Origin: an uncultured Turicimonas sp.
GTDB lineage: Bacteria; Pseudomonadota; Gammaproteobacteria; Burkholderiales; Burkholderiaceae_F
DNA: 45,797 bases
Direction: 5' to 3'
Assembly: GCA_947854175.1 (NCBI GenBank)
Contig: CANTYJ010000026.1
Span: forward strand, 1-45,797
Part shown: positions 9,079 to 19,156 of the stretch, one piece after another
How the letters are laid out: each line of letters begins with the position of its first letter
How positions within the stretch are numbered: the first letter of the stretch is position 1
Notes under the pieces: model-generated
Seen by the model: the letters and a program-made list of their open reading frames with translations, nothing else
Database searches by the model: none
What the model was told of the DNA's origin: nothing
Program-made: the position numbers and the translations under genes

Positions 9079-12000
9079 TTAAAATTTAGTTCTGTGTTCC
9101 AGTTTCTTAACAACCGGATGTGTCCAAGTTCCGGTCACTGAATATTCAAAAGAAAATAGCTTACTCAAAGGATCTTTGAAAATCAACTGAGCAATAAAGC
9201 TTCCGATTCCGGCTATCGGATTAGCAATAGCAAGAGCAATTGACGCTCCGGTCGCATTAATGTCCGGAAGAACCAGGATCTTAAGATCCTCCGTTTCATC
9301 TTTGACATTGACTAAACCGTTCGTAATAACAGTTGCTCCGCTTCCGACCATGGTCAGATCATTGATACGCATCAGACCGTTTTCCATATTCGTTTTGCCG
9401 ATAATGGAATCAAAGTTCAACCCTTTGGAGAAGAAATCTCTGAAGTCTAAAGTTAAATAACGGGTCAAAGACTGCAACGACAAAAGCGTGAGAAGTTTTG
9501 CCGCACCTGGTTCAATCTTGAGAATTTCGCCTTTTCTCAAGTCGATGGAAAGTTTTCCGTCAAACGTGTTCGGATTGTACCCCAGTGGGGTACCGGTCCA
9601 CGACAGTTCTCCTTTAACACTTCCCCGACCGTTTTTAATAACTTTTGCTAGGCCGAATCTGGTTAATAGACCGCCGAGATTTGTTATCTTGGTATCCAAT
9701 AAAAGTGTGGTTGTATTCTTATTATCAAATGACTTCAACCAGCTACCTGAAGAGGCTAGTGTGGCATCGCTGTTAGTGATATTTAATTTTTGAATCTGCC
9801 ACAAATGCCCTTGGCGGGAAAGAGTGTTTCTGGCTTTTAATTCAATCTTACCAAGCTTCTTGCTGCCGTAAATGAAGTTTTCAACCATTGCATTGATAGC
9901 CGGCCAACCGCCTTGAACTTGTACCGGTTTTGTATCTTGAGCAAATTCGCCGGCGGAGTCAGGAATATACAGTTTGGAGAAGTATGCCTGTAACTCCGCT
10001 TCTTTTCCATTTCTGGCTTTATTCCAGGCCAGATCGCCGGTAAGTTCAGAGCTTTCTATGTGAGCATGCCAACCGGTTTCAACTTGCCTTCCGACTAATT
10101 TGAATTTGTTCTGATTAAAGTTATCAATGAGCAACTCTCCAATGTTTATATTGACGGAGTTAATCAATGGAACTTCGACGATTTCTTCGTGGTGTTTATC
10201 GAGTTTTGGTTTTTCCTGAGGTAGTGATTTCAACACTTCCGTCCATTTGGCAACCGACAGAACCGGCGTGGCAAAATTAATGACAAATCCGTTCTTCGGA
10301 ATCGGGGCCGCGTCACCGTTCGAAATGGAGGCGGCAACTAATTGATCGTTGCGTAAGGCAAATTTTCCGTCAAAAATGTTACCCAGAGTAAGGTCGACAT
10401 TGACGTCGGAATTCTTCACACTGACATCCAGTTTCAGAGGATCTTTTTTAGCTGCAGGCTTATTAAAAGGAGCCGGTAGATTAATTGCCAAACCTTCTAA
10501 TGAACTGGTTATATTAAGGCCGACTTTGTCAGAGGTAATCTCTCCTTTCAATGAGAATGGAGCAATTCCTTTAATGTACTTAGTTGACAAGTGAGCCAAG
10601 GATTCAACCGGAATAACTTGCTTTAAGGCTTGAGCCGGAATTCTTCCCGAGGTTGTCAACATGAATACACCTTTATCAGTCGTATTAAATTCAGCAGTTA
10701 CATTTTCCCCGAAAGTTTTGGCAGAAAGATTCTGAGCTCGTGCTCCTTTTTCATTAAAGAATACCTTGCCGACCACGTTTGTCAGATCAGGAATTTGATA
10801 TTGATTAAACTGAATTTCAGCTCCATTGACCGCAAAAAATCCGTTGACTGCAACTTCAGAATGACTGTCAAGAGGAACGGTGAGCTCCAGATCAAGATCT
10901 CCGTTACCTTTCCCTTTTGCTTTACCAAAAATATCTGCGGTGTATCCTTTGATGGGTGAAGTATTGACATACTTCAAATATGTCGGAATGGGACCGTGAG
11001 CGTCAGCATCAACCGTCAGAACAACAGAGTCATCCGTAAAGGAAGGAATCTCCACAATCGCCAGTCCGACGTTAACATCTCCGTAATGTCCCTTGTCGAC
11101 AGTTGCTTTTAAGCCGTCACCGTGGAAATAGATTTTCCCTCCGACTCCTTCGACTGTCGGCCAAATGGCGCCCGGTTTGTTCTTAGCGTTCGGGTTATCA
11201 AATTTGACTGGATAAAAGTCAATAACACCATTTTCAAAGACGGCATCTACTGTGAATTTATGTAATTCAGTGTCTTTGTAAGGAAACTCATGAAGAGGTC
11301 CGGAAAACTCAAGAACACCGTTGGTGATATTTCCTCCAAGCAGTCCATATTTGAGCCATGCTACCGTCTCTTTTCCTGCAATTAGAGGAACATATTTCCA
11401 AACGGAGGCGACTTTGCCCCTTAACAATTGCCCGTAGGCTTTTACAAATCCATATTCACCTTGAGTTGAGTCATAACTACCGTGTCCCTTAAAAGCTAAA
11501 TCATTATTTTCAATTTGCAGTAAATCGACATTGAAGAAGTACTTATCTTTAATATCCCAGTCTCCGTTGAGTTCGAGGGAGTCAAAATGGAAGCTGGCAG
11601 CATCAAAAAGGCCCGGAAGAGCAATACTCGAATTTGTACTGTTCAGAGAGACTTTCCCTTTCTGATTATTAATTTCAACAGAACCGGAAAGATTGTTAAT
11701 ACCCGGAAGCCAGAGTTTTCCTTTGCCGGGCGCGACATAACTTTGACTTGATACATTCTCAAACCGCAACGAGGCATTGTATGAAGAAGGAGTCGAAGAG
11801 TCACCGCTCCAGTTTGCCGTGACATTTTTAAGAATGCCGTTTAGCTTTCTGTCGACAATGAATTTTTTAAGATCTTCAGGTATCGGTAACGATGGAAATG
11901 CTTCAGCAAACCCTTTGATATTGACTGAATCGGCTTTAATCGTACCTCCGATGATGGTGTTTTGATTGTTGGTATTTAGCTCCAACGAGGCTGTAAAGGA

Positions 12001-13068
12001 AGGAGCCGTAATTCCCGATCCAAACTCAAAGGCAACCTGATCGGTGGAGACCTTATAAAAACTTTTACCAATTTCTCCTGAAACTTTACCTTTAAAGTAG
12101 TTAAGTAATAAGGGCGGAAGTTTCGGATCAAATGATAGATTCAGATCTGACAGAGCTCCGATAAATGTGGCAGAAGCGGGTTTCCACTGAACCAGGTTAA
12201 GCCAGAGTTTTCCGCTTCCAACGCCCTTGTATTTGAACTGAAAATCAGGGGCCCATTTGGCGACTTCACCAAAATTTACTTTTTCAACAGATAAGTAAAT
12301 TAACTCATTCCACCCTGCAATACCTTTAAAGCTGGCCGATAAAGGAACGGAAAAATCTGCTTTAACAGAGACCGGCGTAGAAATATCCTCCGGTGGAACA
12401 AAATCTAGGGCAGCCTGTTTGTTTAATAAGGAGTTATCTAAAACAAAGTCTATTTGCTTCAGCTGTAAGGACTTATGTTCCGAGTTATCGGTGTAGTGAA
12501 TTGTGCCGTTTTTTAAGCCAATTTTCTTTTGTTCAAACAAAAGTTCAACGGTACTGGGATCAAAATCAGATTGATTTTGCGCAATATTTTTAGCGCTATT
12601 GCTGAAGTCGAATTCTTTACCAATAGTATTAAATCGTAATTGGCCGGTCCTCTCGATGAACAATTCCGGTCCAATCACGGAAATGGAGGAGAAAATAGGC
12701 GTTAATTTGATAACCGACAAATAGGACGGTACAAGAACAAGTTCTTGTACTTTCAACGGTGTTTCGATTCCAAGTTGAACATTCTTCAAAGTGATGACGG
12801 GAGTAAAAAAATCCCAGGACGAAAAGATTCTCTCAATTGTCAAAGGAGTTCCGAGCAGTTCCGAGGCTTTGTTTTCTATTAAGGTCTTTTGACTTTCCAA
12901 ATAGGGAAGTGCGTAGAAACGTAATACCAAAACAAGACCGAGAAAAAGAAAATAGACAACAACAAATGTCCAACCTAACCAAGCCAAAATTTTTTTATAG
13001 ACGCTTTTAGGATGACCGTAGGATTCTGCCACAGTCTTATTTTCTTCTTGCATTTCCTTCGTATCCAT
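9079..13068 (-). CDS. yhdP: YhdP family protein (AsmA-like, large envelope protein)
   Basis: The product has 1329 residues from the ATG at 13068, which has a TAGGAA ribosome site 5 bases upstream. A TTG six codons earlier is possible but overlaps that site. One transmembrane helix lies near residues 35-55 (LGWTFVVVYFLFLGLVLVLRF), followed by a very long periplasmic beta-rich region and C-terminal segments such as GELSWTGTP and GSGATVITNGL. This architecture belongs to the AsmA-like group of inner-membrane-anchored proteins thought to form lipid-conducting bridges. In Escherichia coli YhdP (about 1266 residues) takes part in phospholipid transport to the outer membrane. It is the first gene of the yhdP-nit-tldD operon and is divergent from glnE with a gap under 100 bases. 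Confidence 0.9.
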   Translation of the reverse strand: MDTKEMQEENKTVAESYGHPKSVYKKILAWLGWTFVVVYFLFLGLVLVLRFYALPYLESQKTLIENKASELLGTPLTIERIFSSWDFFTPVITLKNVQLGIETPLKVQELVLVPSYLSVIKLTPIFSSISVIGPELFIERTGQLRFNTIGKEFDFSNSAKNIAQNQSDFDPSTVELLFEQKKIGLKNGTIHYTDNSEHKSLQLKQIDFVLDNSLLNKQAALDFVPPEDISTPVSVKADFSVPLSASFKGIAGWNELIYLSVEKVNFGEVAKWAPDFQFKYKGVGSGKLWLNLVQWKPASATFIGALSDLNLSFDPKLPPLLLNYFKGKVSGEIGKSFYKVSTDQVAFEFGSGITAPSFTASLELNTNNQNTIIGGTIKADSVNIKGFAEAFPSLPIPEDLKKFIVDRKLNGILKNVTANWSGDSSTPSSYNASLRFENVSSQSYVAPGKGKLWLPGINNLSGSVEINNQKGKVSLNSTNSSIALPGLFDAASFHFDSLELNGDWDIKDKYFFNVDLLQIENNDLAFKGHGSYDSTQGEYGFVKAYGQLLRGKVASVWKYVPLIAGKETVAWLKYGLLGGNITNGVLEFSGPLHEFPYKDTELHKFTVDAVFENGVIDFYPVKFDNPNAKNKPGAIWPTVEGVGGKIYFHGDGLKATVDKGHYGDVNVGLAIVEIPSFTDDSVVLTVDADAHGPIPTYLKYVNTSPIKGYTADIFGKAKGKGNGDLDLELTVPLDSHSEVAVNGFFAVNGAEIQFNQYQIPDLTNVVGKVFFNEKGARAQNLSAKTFGENVTAEFNTTDKGVFMLTTSGRIPAQALKQVIPVESLAHLSTKYIKGIAPFSLKGEITSDKVGLNITSSLEGLAINLPAPFNKPAAKKDPLKLDVSVKNSDVNVDLTLGNIFDGKFALRNDQLVAASISNGDAAPIPKNGFVINFATPVLSVAKWTEVLKSLPQEKPKLDKHHEEIVEVPLINSVNINIGELLIDNFNQNKFKLVGRQVETGWHAHIESSELTGDLAWNKARNGKEAELQAYFSKLYIPDSAGEFAQDTKPVQVQGGWPAINAMVENFIYGSKKLGKIELKARNTLSRQGHLWQIQKLNITNSDATLASSGSWLKSFDNKNTTTLLLDTKITNLGGLLTRFGLAKVIKNGRGSVKGELSWTGTPLGYNPNTFDGKLSIDLRKGEILKIEPGAAKLLTLLSLQSLTRYLTLDFRDFFSKGLNFDSIIGKTNMENGLMRINDLTMVGSGATVITNGLVNVKDETEDLKILVLPDINATGASIALAIANPIAGIGSFIAQLIFKDPLSKLFSFEYSVTGTWTHPVVKKLEHRTKF

Positions 13069-13160
13069 GATTTTCCTACTGCTCAATCTTTGATTAACGT
13101 CTCATTTAGAAAAATTCTAAGGAAAAAAAAGTAACATAAGAGATCAGTCTGTCTCATTTA

Positions 13161-16046
13161 GTGAATACAAGAATGTTAAATACTCAATCCTTCGAACTTT
13201 CACCTATATCTAAGACAATCCAACCTTCCGAAGTTCTGCAATATTCCAATTATTTTAAAAATTGCTTGAATGCTTTAGCGCCGGAAAATTCTGAAGCAAG
13301 GCAAGACTTATTGGAAAAATTGTCTGAAATGATTTGGACAAAAGAAGCCATTGAAGAGGAGATAAACCAAATAACAGACGCCGATTCTCTGGAAACAGTG
13401 CTGAGAAAACTACGTCGTCAAATCATGATGGGTTTGATTCTCCGCGACATTACAGGTCGGGTTTCTTTGGAAGAAGTCGTTGCAGTGATGTCTGAGTTTG
13501 CTGAAGCGGTTATCAAAAAAACAGTCTATGTCCATGCTCGGGAGTTAGCAAAACGCTTCGGTGTGCCTCACTCTCCCGAAGGTGTTCCCCAGGATCTTCT
13601 CGTGGTGGGGATGGGAAAGCTTGGAGGAAAAGAGTTAAATGTATCAAGCGATATTGATTTAATTTTCTTCTACGATGAGGACGGAAGTTGCCGTCCGACA
13701 GAAGAATTCCCGAATCAGAGAAAAGAGTTGTCTAACCGCGAGTTTTATGAAAGATTAGCAAAGAAAATCATTCCGGCTATTTCAGACATTACCTATGACG
13801 GATTTGTATTCCGGGTAGATATGCGGTTAAGACCAAACGGAGATTCAGGACCAATCGTTGGTTCCAATGAGATGCTCGAGGAATATTTGGTCACACAAGG
13901 GAGGGACTGGGAAAGATTTGCCTGGTCGAAGGGACGAGTCATTAGCGGTCCGGTCTTTGCCTCCCCTGAACAATTTGAGATTCAGGCGAAAAATCTTCAA
14001 ACCGTAGTTCGGCCGTTTGTTTATAGAAAATATCTTGATTTCGGAGCTATTAGTGCTTTGACAGACTTGCATGCGAAAATTAGAGCTTCGACAATTCAAC
14101 GCGCTTTAACCGGCTTAAAAAACGGAATCAACGTCAAACTAGGACGAGGTGGAATCCGTGAGATCGAGTTTATTGTTCAGACATTTCAGGTAATCCGGGG
14201 AGGAAGAAACCCCGGTATTCGGCAACGAAATACACTCAAAGCCCTGGAAGTTTTAGCAAAAGAAGGAGTAATGGACTCAGACAAGGCAAACCAACTACAA
14301 AAAGCCTATGTCTTTCTGAGAAACTTGGAACACGCAATCCAATATGTCGATGACCAGCAAACTCAATTGTTGCCGGATGATGAGCACATCAAATCAAAAA
14401 TTGCTGCGATGATGGGGCTGACAGTTGAGGAGCTCGATTCTAATTTGAAACACGTCAACAATTATGTTGCAGAGTGCTTCGACTCTATCTTCCAGACAAA
14501 GAGTGACGAGATCCAGGAAATCTGGCCGATAGGTTGGGAACAAGGCAGAGAGGAAGTAAAACCCCAATTGGTTGAACTTCTGCAAACAAAAGGGTTTTCA
14601 AAACCCGATAATGTAGCTTCTTCTCTTTTAGGTCTGACACGTACAAGAGCTTTTAAGGTTATAAATCCGGCGGCTAGAGATCGCCTTATAAAACTTGCTA
14701 AAAAGGTAATTAATACATCGGATTCTTTTCTACCCAGAGGTTCTTCCGGAATTAGTAAAGATGAAGTCGCTGAGCGTTATCTTCAATTCTTGGAAGCAAT
14801 AGCGGGACGTCCTACTTATGTCTCATTGCTTCATCAGTATCCTCATGCTATGAATAAGGTGGGAAGAGTACTCGCTACCAGCCGGTGGGCAACAGACTAT
14901 TTGACGCGTCATCCGATTCTCCTGGACGAATTACTGGACGAGCGCATTGCTTACGTTGATGACTACACACCGGTTGATACGATCGGATACATGGATAGAA
15001 CCAGAGAGCGTCTTTCTTGTGTAGATGAAAATGATCAGGAAATGAGAATGAACTTATTAAGAGAAGCTCATCACGCTCGTCTGTTTAAGTTATTAATCGC
15101 TGACCTTGAAGGTCGCTTCTCAGTCGAGAGGCTGGCCGATCATTTATCAGCTTTGGCTGATTCCACCTTAGAAATAGCAATTGAAGAAGCCTGGAAAACT
15201 GTTCCCGGAGCCTTTAGAGAAATACCCAGGTTCTCAATCGTTGCTTATGGAAAATTAGGCGGAAAAGAACTTGGATATGCCAGTGATTTGGATCTTGTTT
15301 TTCTTTATCAGGACGACCACCCTGATGCAGAAAAAATTTATGTCCGTTTTGCCAGACGCCTAATGAATTGGCTGACAATAACCACAAGTTCAGGCAACTT
15401 ATTTGATATCGACATGAGATTGCGTCCCAACGGGGAATCCGGCATGTTGGTGTGCTCTTTGGATTCATTTGAAAAATACGAACGCAATGAAGATGGAACG
15501 GGGGCCTGGCTTTGGGAGTATCAGGCTCTGACACGAGGCCGTTTTGTAGCCGGGGATCCGGAGATTGGACGGGCATTTGAAAGTATACGTAAAGAAATTT
15601 TATGCATGGATAGAGAGCCGCAAAAGACAGCGGTGGAAGTTCTGAAGATGCGTAAAAGAATGGAAGACGGACATCCGAATAACTCTCAATTGTTTGATGT
15701 AAAGCATGACAGAGGGGGTATGGTTGATATTGAATTCATGGTGCAATACATCGTTTTGGCCCATTCTCGTCAGCATCCTGAATTTGTCAACAATTTCGGC
15801 AATATTAAGCTACTAAGTATGGCCGAGGAGGCAGGTTTGCTTCCCGAAGGATACGGTCTTGCTTTAGGAGATGCTTACAGGCGTTATAGGAAGTATCAGC
15901 ATGAATTTAGGCTAAATGCGCCGGAATCCATGCCGGTCAGGGCTGAAGAAGAAATGTTCAGCAAAGAGATTGAACTTGTGAGAAAAACTTGGAATTTGAT
16001 TTTTCCACAGAAAGTGCAACAACTCGCCGCAGAGGAAAGCAACTGA
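13161..16046 (+). CDS. glnE: bifunctional glutamine synthetase adenylyltransferase/deadenylase
   Basis: The 961-residue product has two nucleotidyltransferase modules. The first has GMGKLGGKELNVSSDIDLIF from about residue 150; the second has AYGKLGGKELGYASDLDLVF from about residue 695. Each carries the paired acidic residues that bind Mg2+. By family knowledge the N-terminal module removes AMP from glutamine synthetase and the C-terminal module adds it, under control of PII. The length matches Escherichia coli GlnE (946). The start is uncertain: GTG at 13161 or ATG at 13173, neither with a clear ribosome site. It is monocistronic in appearance and divergent from yhdP. Confidence 0.96.
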   Translation: MNTRMLNTQSFELSPISKTIQPSEVLQYSNYFKNCLNALAPENSEARQDLLEKLSEMIWTKEAIEEEINQITDADSLETVLRKLRRQIMMGLILRDITGRVSLEEVVAVMSEFAEAVIKKTVYVHARELAKRFGVPHSPEGVPQDLLVVGMGKLGGKELNVSSDIDLIFFYDEDGSCRPTEEFPNQRKELSNREFYERLAKKIIPAISDITYDGFVFRVDMRLRPNGDSGPIVGSNEMLEEYLVTQGRDWERFAWSKGRVISGPVFASPEQFEIQAKNLQTVVRPFVYRKYLDFGAISALTDLHAKIRASTIQRALTGLKNGINVKLGRGGIREIEFIVQTFQVIRGGRNPGIRQRNTLKALEVLAKEGVMDSDKANQLQKAYVFLRNLEHAIQYVDDQQTQLLPDDEHIKSKIAAMMGLTVEELDSNLKHVNNYVAECFDSIFQTKSDEIQEIWPIGWEQGREEVKPQLVELLQTKGFSKPDNVASSLLGLTRTRAFKVINPAARDRLIKLAKKVINTSDSFLPRGSSGISKDEVAERYLQFLEAIAGRPTYVSLLHQYPHAMNKVGRVLATSRWATDYLTRHPILLDELLDERIAYVDDYTPVDTIGYMDRTRERLSCVDENDQEMRMNLLREAHHARLFKLLIADLEGRFSVERLADHLSALADSTLEIAIEEAWKTVPGAFREIPRFSIVAYGKLGGKELGYASDLDLVFLYQDDHPDAEKIYVRFARRLMNWLTITTSSGNLFDIDMRLRPNGESGMLVCSLDSFEKYERNEDGTGAWLWEYQALTRGRFVAGDPEIGRAFESIRKEILCMDREPQKTAVEVLKMRKRMEDGHPNNSQLFDVKHDRGGMVDIEFMVQYIVLAHSRQHPEFVNNFGNIKLLSMAEEAGLLPEGYGLALGDAYRRYRKYQHEFRLNAPESMPVRAEEEMFSKEIELVRKTWNLIFPQKVQQLAAEESN

Positions 16047-16146
16047 ATCGCATTAGCCTTAACAGCCTTCCTCTTTTAAGCGTTAAGTCAACGAGATTGA
16101 CTGAACTGTCATTAAAATGCAGGCCTTTGTAAAGCTTTAATTAAAA

Positions 16147-17127
16147 ATGCCGGTTAATCATTCTGACTATAGTGCTCCTTTTTGGATTCCGGGAGGAAAT
16201 CTTCAGACAATCGTGCCTGCAGAACTTATGCGGCCGGAAAAAGTCGCCTATAGAAGAGAGATTTGGAATACTCCGGACGGTGATATTATCGCAGTTGACT
16301 GGAGCACTCCGGAGCCTCTGGATCCCAAGGCTCCTGTCATGGTTCATTTTCATGGTTTAGAGGGATCTTCAGAAAGCCATTATGCTCTGGAGTTGATGGC
16401 TAAATGCGCAGAAAATAATATCCGAGGAATTGTTATTCACTACCGGGGATGCGGCGGAATTGAAAATAAAAAATTCCGAGCCTATTGTGCGGCCGATACA
16501 ACCGAACTGCAGTGGATATTCGAAAAAATCAGAAGGCTCTTTCCGGAGGCACCTGTTTTTTCGATGGGTGTCTCTTTAGGAGCCAATAATCTTCTTTTTT
16601 GGCTGGGAACGGGAAAAGAAAAGGTCAATAGGCTCATCAATGCGGCCGTTGCTATCTGCTCTCCGATGGATCTGATTAAAAGCAGTGAAAGAATTACAAC
16701 TGGATTCAGCAAAATATACGACTTGAACTTCATTCGCACCATGAAGGAAAAAGCAATAAGAAAAGCCGAAGAGTTTCCTGGTTATGTTGATTTGGAAGCG
16801 ATAAAGAAAATCAAAGACCTCAAAGATTTTGATGATGTCATTACGTCCAAAATGTTTGGCTATAAAGATGCTTTAGATTATTGGAAAAAGTGCTCTTCGC
16901 GACAGGTTCTAAAAGATATAACAGTTCCTACTTTGGTGATTAATGCCTTCAATGATCCGATAGTAGGTAAAGATTCTTTACCAACGGAAGATGAAGTTTC
17001 TGATAAAGTCGTTTTAGAATATACACAGGACGGCGGCCATTGCGGCTATCCTTTAGGACCATTCCCGGGCAACCTCGGCTATCTGCCGAAACGTACCCTG
17101 GATTTTTGTTTAAATCATCATCTATAA
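16147..17127 (+). CDS. alpha/beta hydrolase, YheT family
   Basis: The 326-residue protein contains a PFWIPGGNLQTIVPA N-terminus and HFHGLEGSSES, both typical of the YheT/ABHD1-3 group. The nucleophile elbow is FSMGVSLGANN with Ser143, and likely partners are the Asp in NAFNDPIV and the His in DGGHCGYP. Members are esterase-like enzymes whose substrates are mostly undefined. No clear Shine-Dalgarno precedes the ATG. About 100 bases separate it from glnE, and the VUT-family gene follows within 40 bases on the same strand. Confidence 0.88.
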   Translation: MPVNHSDYSAPFWIPGGNLQTIVPAELMRPEKVAYRREIWNTPDGDIIAVDWSTPEPLDPKAPVMVHFHGLEGSSESHYALELMAKCAENNIRGIVIHYRGCGGIENKKFRAYCAADTTELQWIFEKIRRLFPEAPVFSMGVSLGANNLLFWLGTGKEKVNRLINAAVAICSPMDLIKSSERITTGFSKIYDLNFIRTMKEKAIRKAEEFPGYVDLEAIKKIKDLKDFDDVITSKMFGYKDALDYWKKCSSRQVLKDITVPTLVINAFNDPIVGKDSLPTEDEVSDKVVLEYTQDGGHCGYPLGPFPGNLGYLPKRTLDFCLNHHL

Positions 17128-17163
17128 ACTTCGCCGGTTTGTGCTTCCGGTATGGAGAGAGTT

Positions 17164-17730
17164 ATGCCTTTGCGCCAAGATAAAAATTATTGGACAGGAC
17201 TTGTCTACTTTATTCTGTTTATTCTGACTATTCCGGCCATGAACTGGGTCGTGATGAACGTCGGGACTTTCTGCCCTAAAGACGGTCCTTGCCTTATTCC
17301 GGTTTGGCCCGGTGTAATGGCTCCGAGCGGTGTACTGATGGCGGGATTTGCCCTTGTTTTGCGTGATGGTCTGCAGGCGAAACTTGGTGTGAAATGGTCT
17401 TTGTATGCAATCCTGATTGGAGCAGCCTTATCTGCATTCTTTTCAGAGCCATCTCTTGTTCTGGCTTCTGTCATGGCATTTTTCTTCTCTGAATTGGCTG
17501 ATTTAATCGTCTACACTCCGATGAGAAAGAAATGGCCGGCATGGGCTATCATGGCAAGCGGTCTCGTAGGATCCGTTGTAGATAGTGCTATCTTCCTTTC
17601 CTTGGCGTTCGGTTCTATAGAATTCATCACAGGTCAGGTCCTAGGAAAGTTCTGGATGTCTTTGGCCGTGGCTGTTCTGATAGGTTATCTGCATCGCAAA
17701 AACAAGCAGATGAATATTAATCACGCTTAA
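17164..17730 (+). CDS. VUT family integral membrane transporter (queuosine-precursor type)
   Basis: The product has 188 residues and about six transmembrane segments, with the conserved FFFSELADLIVYTPMRKK and SGLVGSVVDSAIF motifs of the VUT (vitamin uptake, COG1738-like) family. Members import queuosine precursors, though other substrates are possible. I start it at the second ATG (17164), since GGAGAG lies 4-5 bases before it. The ATG at 17152 lacks a ribosome site and would place this sequence inside the gene. It lies between the YheT-like hydrolase and hemH with very short gaps. The 36 bases upstream are too short for a preQ1 riboswitch of its own. Confidence 0.8.
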   Translation: MPLRQDKNYWTGLVYFILFILTIPAMNWVVMNVGTFCPKDGPCLIPVWPGVMAPSGVLMAGFALVLRDGLQAKLGVKWSLYAILIGAALSAFFSEPSLVLASVMAFFFSELADLIVYTPMRKKWPAWAIMASGLVGSVVDSAIFLSLAFGSIEFITGQVLGKFWMSLAVAVLIGYLHRKNKQMNINHA

Positions 17731-17743
17731 GAACGATAATAAA

Positions 17744-18739
17744 ATGAATAAATCCAAAACAGCTGTATTGATCGTTAACCTCGGTTCTCCGGAGTCTCCA
17801 ACACCGGCTTCGGTCAAAACCTTTCTTAGAGAATTCCTGAGCGACAAACGCGTTATTGAGGTCAATCCGCTGGTCTGGAAATTCATTCTGAATTGTTTCA
17901 TTTTGCCTAAGAGATCCGTTGCATCTGCTCAGCGGTACAAGTCGATTTGGACAAAAGAGGGCTCACCTCAAATTGTTCTGACAGACAAAATAGTCAATGG
18001 ACTTAATGAGTTATTCAAACAGCAAGGGTCTGCGGTCACGGTCCATTCCGCAATGCGTTATGGCAAACCTTCAATTTCTGACGTAATAAAACGGCTTCAT
18101 GAAGAAGAAGGAGTTCAAAATATTTTGATTGCTCCGCTAAATCCTCAATACTCTGCTACGACAACAGGGTCGATCATGGACGTCGTTTGCGATACTCTGA
18201 AAACAATGCGCAGTCAGCCGTCCATCCGTGTATTGAGAGATTTTTTTGATCGTGAAGAATTTATCGATTCTGTTGCTGACTCAATAAAAAACTATTGGGC
18301 AAAGAAGGGCAAGATTGGACCGAACGACAAATTGGTTTTGAGTTTTCATGGCATGCCCGTCAGTTACATTGAAAAAGGCGACCCTTACAAGTCTCAGGTT
18401 GAAGTTTCTACTCGCCTCATTTCAGAGAAACTGGATATACCGGAATCTTCAATCGTTCAGACTTTTCAATCAAGATTCGGCAAAGATTTATGGTTAACTC
18501 CTTATACAGACGTAACACTGGACAAACTGGCCAAAGACGGAGTTAAGAGAGTGGATATTGCCTGTCCTTGTTTCGTAACTGACTGTCTTGAGACGTTGGA
18601 AGAAATTCAAACTGAAGGTAAAGAAATCTTCAAAAAGGCCGGAGGCAAAGAATTCAACTATATCCCTTGTGTCAACCATGATGAAGGTTGGCTCAAAAAT
18701 TTTCATCGTCTTTTATCTTCAAACTTACAAGGTTGGTAA
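17744..18739 (+). CDS. hemH: ferrochelatase
   Basis: This 331-residue enzyme inserts Fe2+ into protoporphyrin IX, the last step of haem synthesis. It shows NLGSPESPTPASVKTFLREFL at the N-terminus, the active-site His202 in SFHGMP, QSRFGKDLWLTPYTD, and the second metal-site region CPCFVTDCLETLEEI with Glu at 283-287. The length is typical for proteobacterial HemH. It begins 13 bases after the VUT gene and is the last gene of that run. A long inverted repeat follows its stop. Confidence 0.96.
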   Translation: MNKSKTAVLIVNLGSPESPTPASVKTFLREFLSDKRVIEVNPLVWKFILNCFILPKRSVASAQRYKSIWTKEGSPQIVLTDKIVNGLNELFKQQGSAVTVHSAMRYGKPSISDVIKRLHEEEGVQNILIAPLNPQYSATTTGSIMDVVCDTLKTMRSQPSIRVLRDFFDREEFIDSVADSIKNYWAKKGKIGPNDKLVLSFHGMPVSYIEKGDPYKSQVEVSTRLISEKLDIPESSIVQTFQSRFGKDLWLTPYTDVTLDKLAKDGVKRVDIACPCFVTDCLETLEEIQTEGKEIFKKAGGKEFNYIPCVNHDEGWLKNFHRLLSSNLQGW

Positions 18740-18765
18740 TTCACCACACAATATATATTGCTTCA

Positions 18766-18806
18766 TAGAGGTTAATTTTCTTTCTTTTAGTTAGTAAATT
18801 AACCTC
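18766..18806. terminator. 12-bp inverted repeat downstream of hemH
   Basis: AGAGGTTAATTT (18766-18777) and AAATTAACCTCT (18795-18806) are perfect complements around a 17-base T-rich loop, 26 bases past the hemH stop. It is the longest dyad I found in an intergenic region here. It probably ends the hemH transcript, although no T tract follows directly on the plus strand. The remaining gap to grpE (18807-19156) holds a predicted heat-shock promoter and no gene that I can see. Confidence 0.5.
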
Positions 18807-19066
18807 TTCAAATTTGATAAATCTTCTGTCTTCTAGCAGTTTCTGAGATAAATAAGAATCATTTCAAAATTATTTTGTGCAGTATGCTAAGAATAGTTAC
18901 ATCTTGATCAGTTCCTTTTTTATTCTCATATTGGTAACCATTGAACTCAAGCGCTCTTAATTAACATATTGATTTAAAAAGAAATGGTTACATTCATCGA
19001 GGGCTTAAATCGGGCGGCACAAGCTTAGATGGATTTCTTATAGGTTTAAAGTTTATTCAATCGAGG

Positions 19067-19093
19067 TTGAAATAAATGGGCTTAGCTCCATAT
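19067..19093 (+). promoter_or_regulatory. predicted sigma-32 (heat-shock) promoter of grpE-dnaK-dnaJ
   Basis: A -35 element GGTTGAAA (core TTGAAA at 19067-19072) is followed after 15 bases by CCATAT (19088-19093), within CTCCATAT. The Escherichia coli sigma-32 consensus is about CTTGAAA and CCCCATNT, so the -10 octamer matches at seven of eight positions. It sits 64 bases before the grpE ATG. No CIRCE dyad (the HrcA operator) is visible, which favours sigma-32 control. Confidence 0.6.
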
Positions 19094-19156
19094 ACAACTT
19101 CAAAGAGATGTTGAGTAAAAACTTATGTCTCGCCTCCTTAATTTTTGGAGTGTTGA

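Noticed and set aside
18934..18991. GTAACCATT/AATGGTTAC inverted repeat in the hemH-grpE gap
   Set aside because: Nine-base arms 40 bases apart are expected several times by chance in a window of this size, and nothing nearby supports a function.
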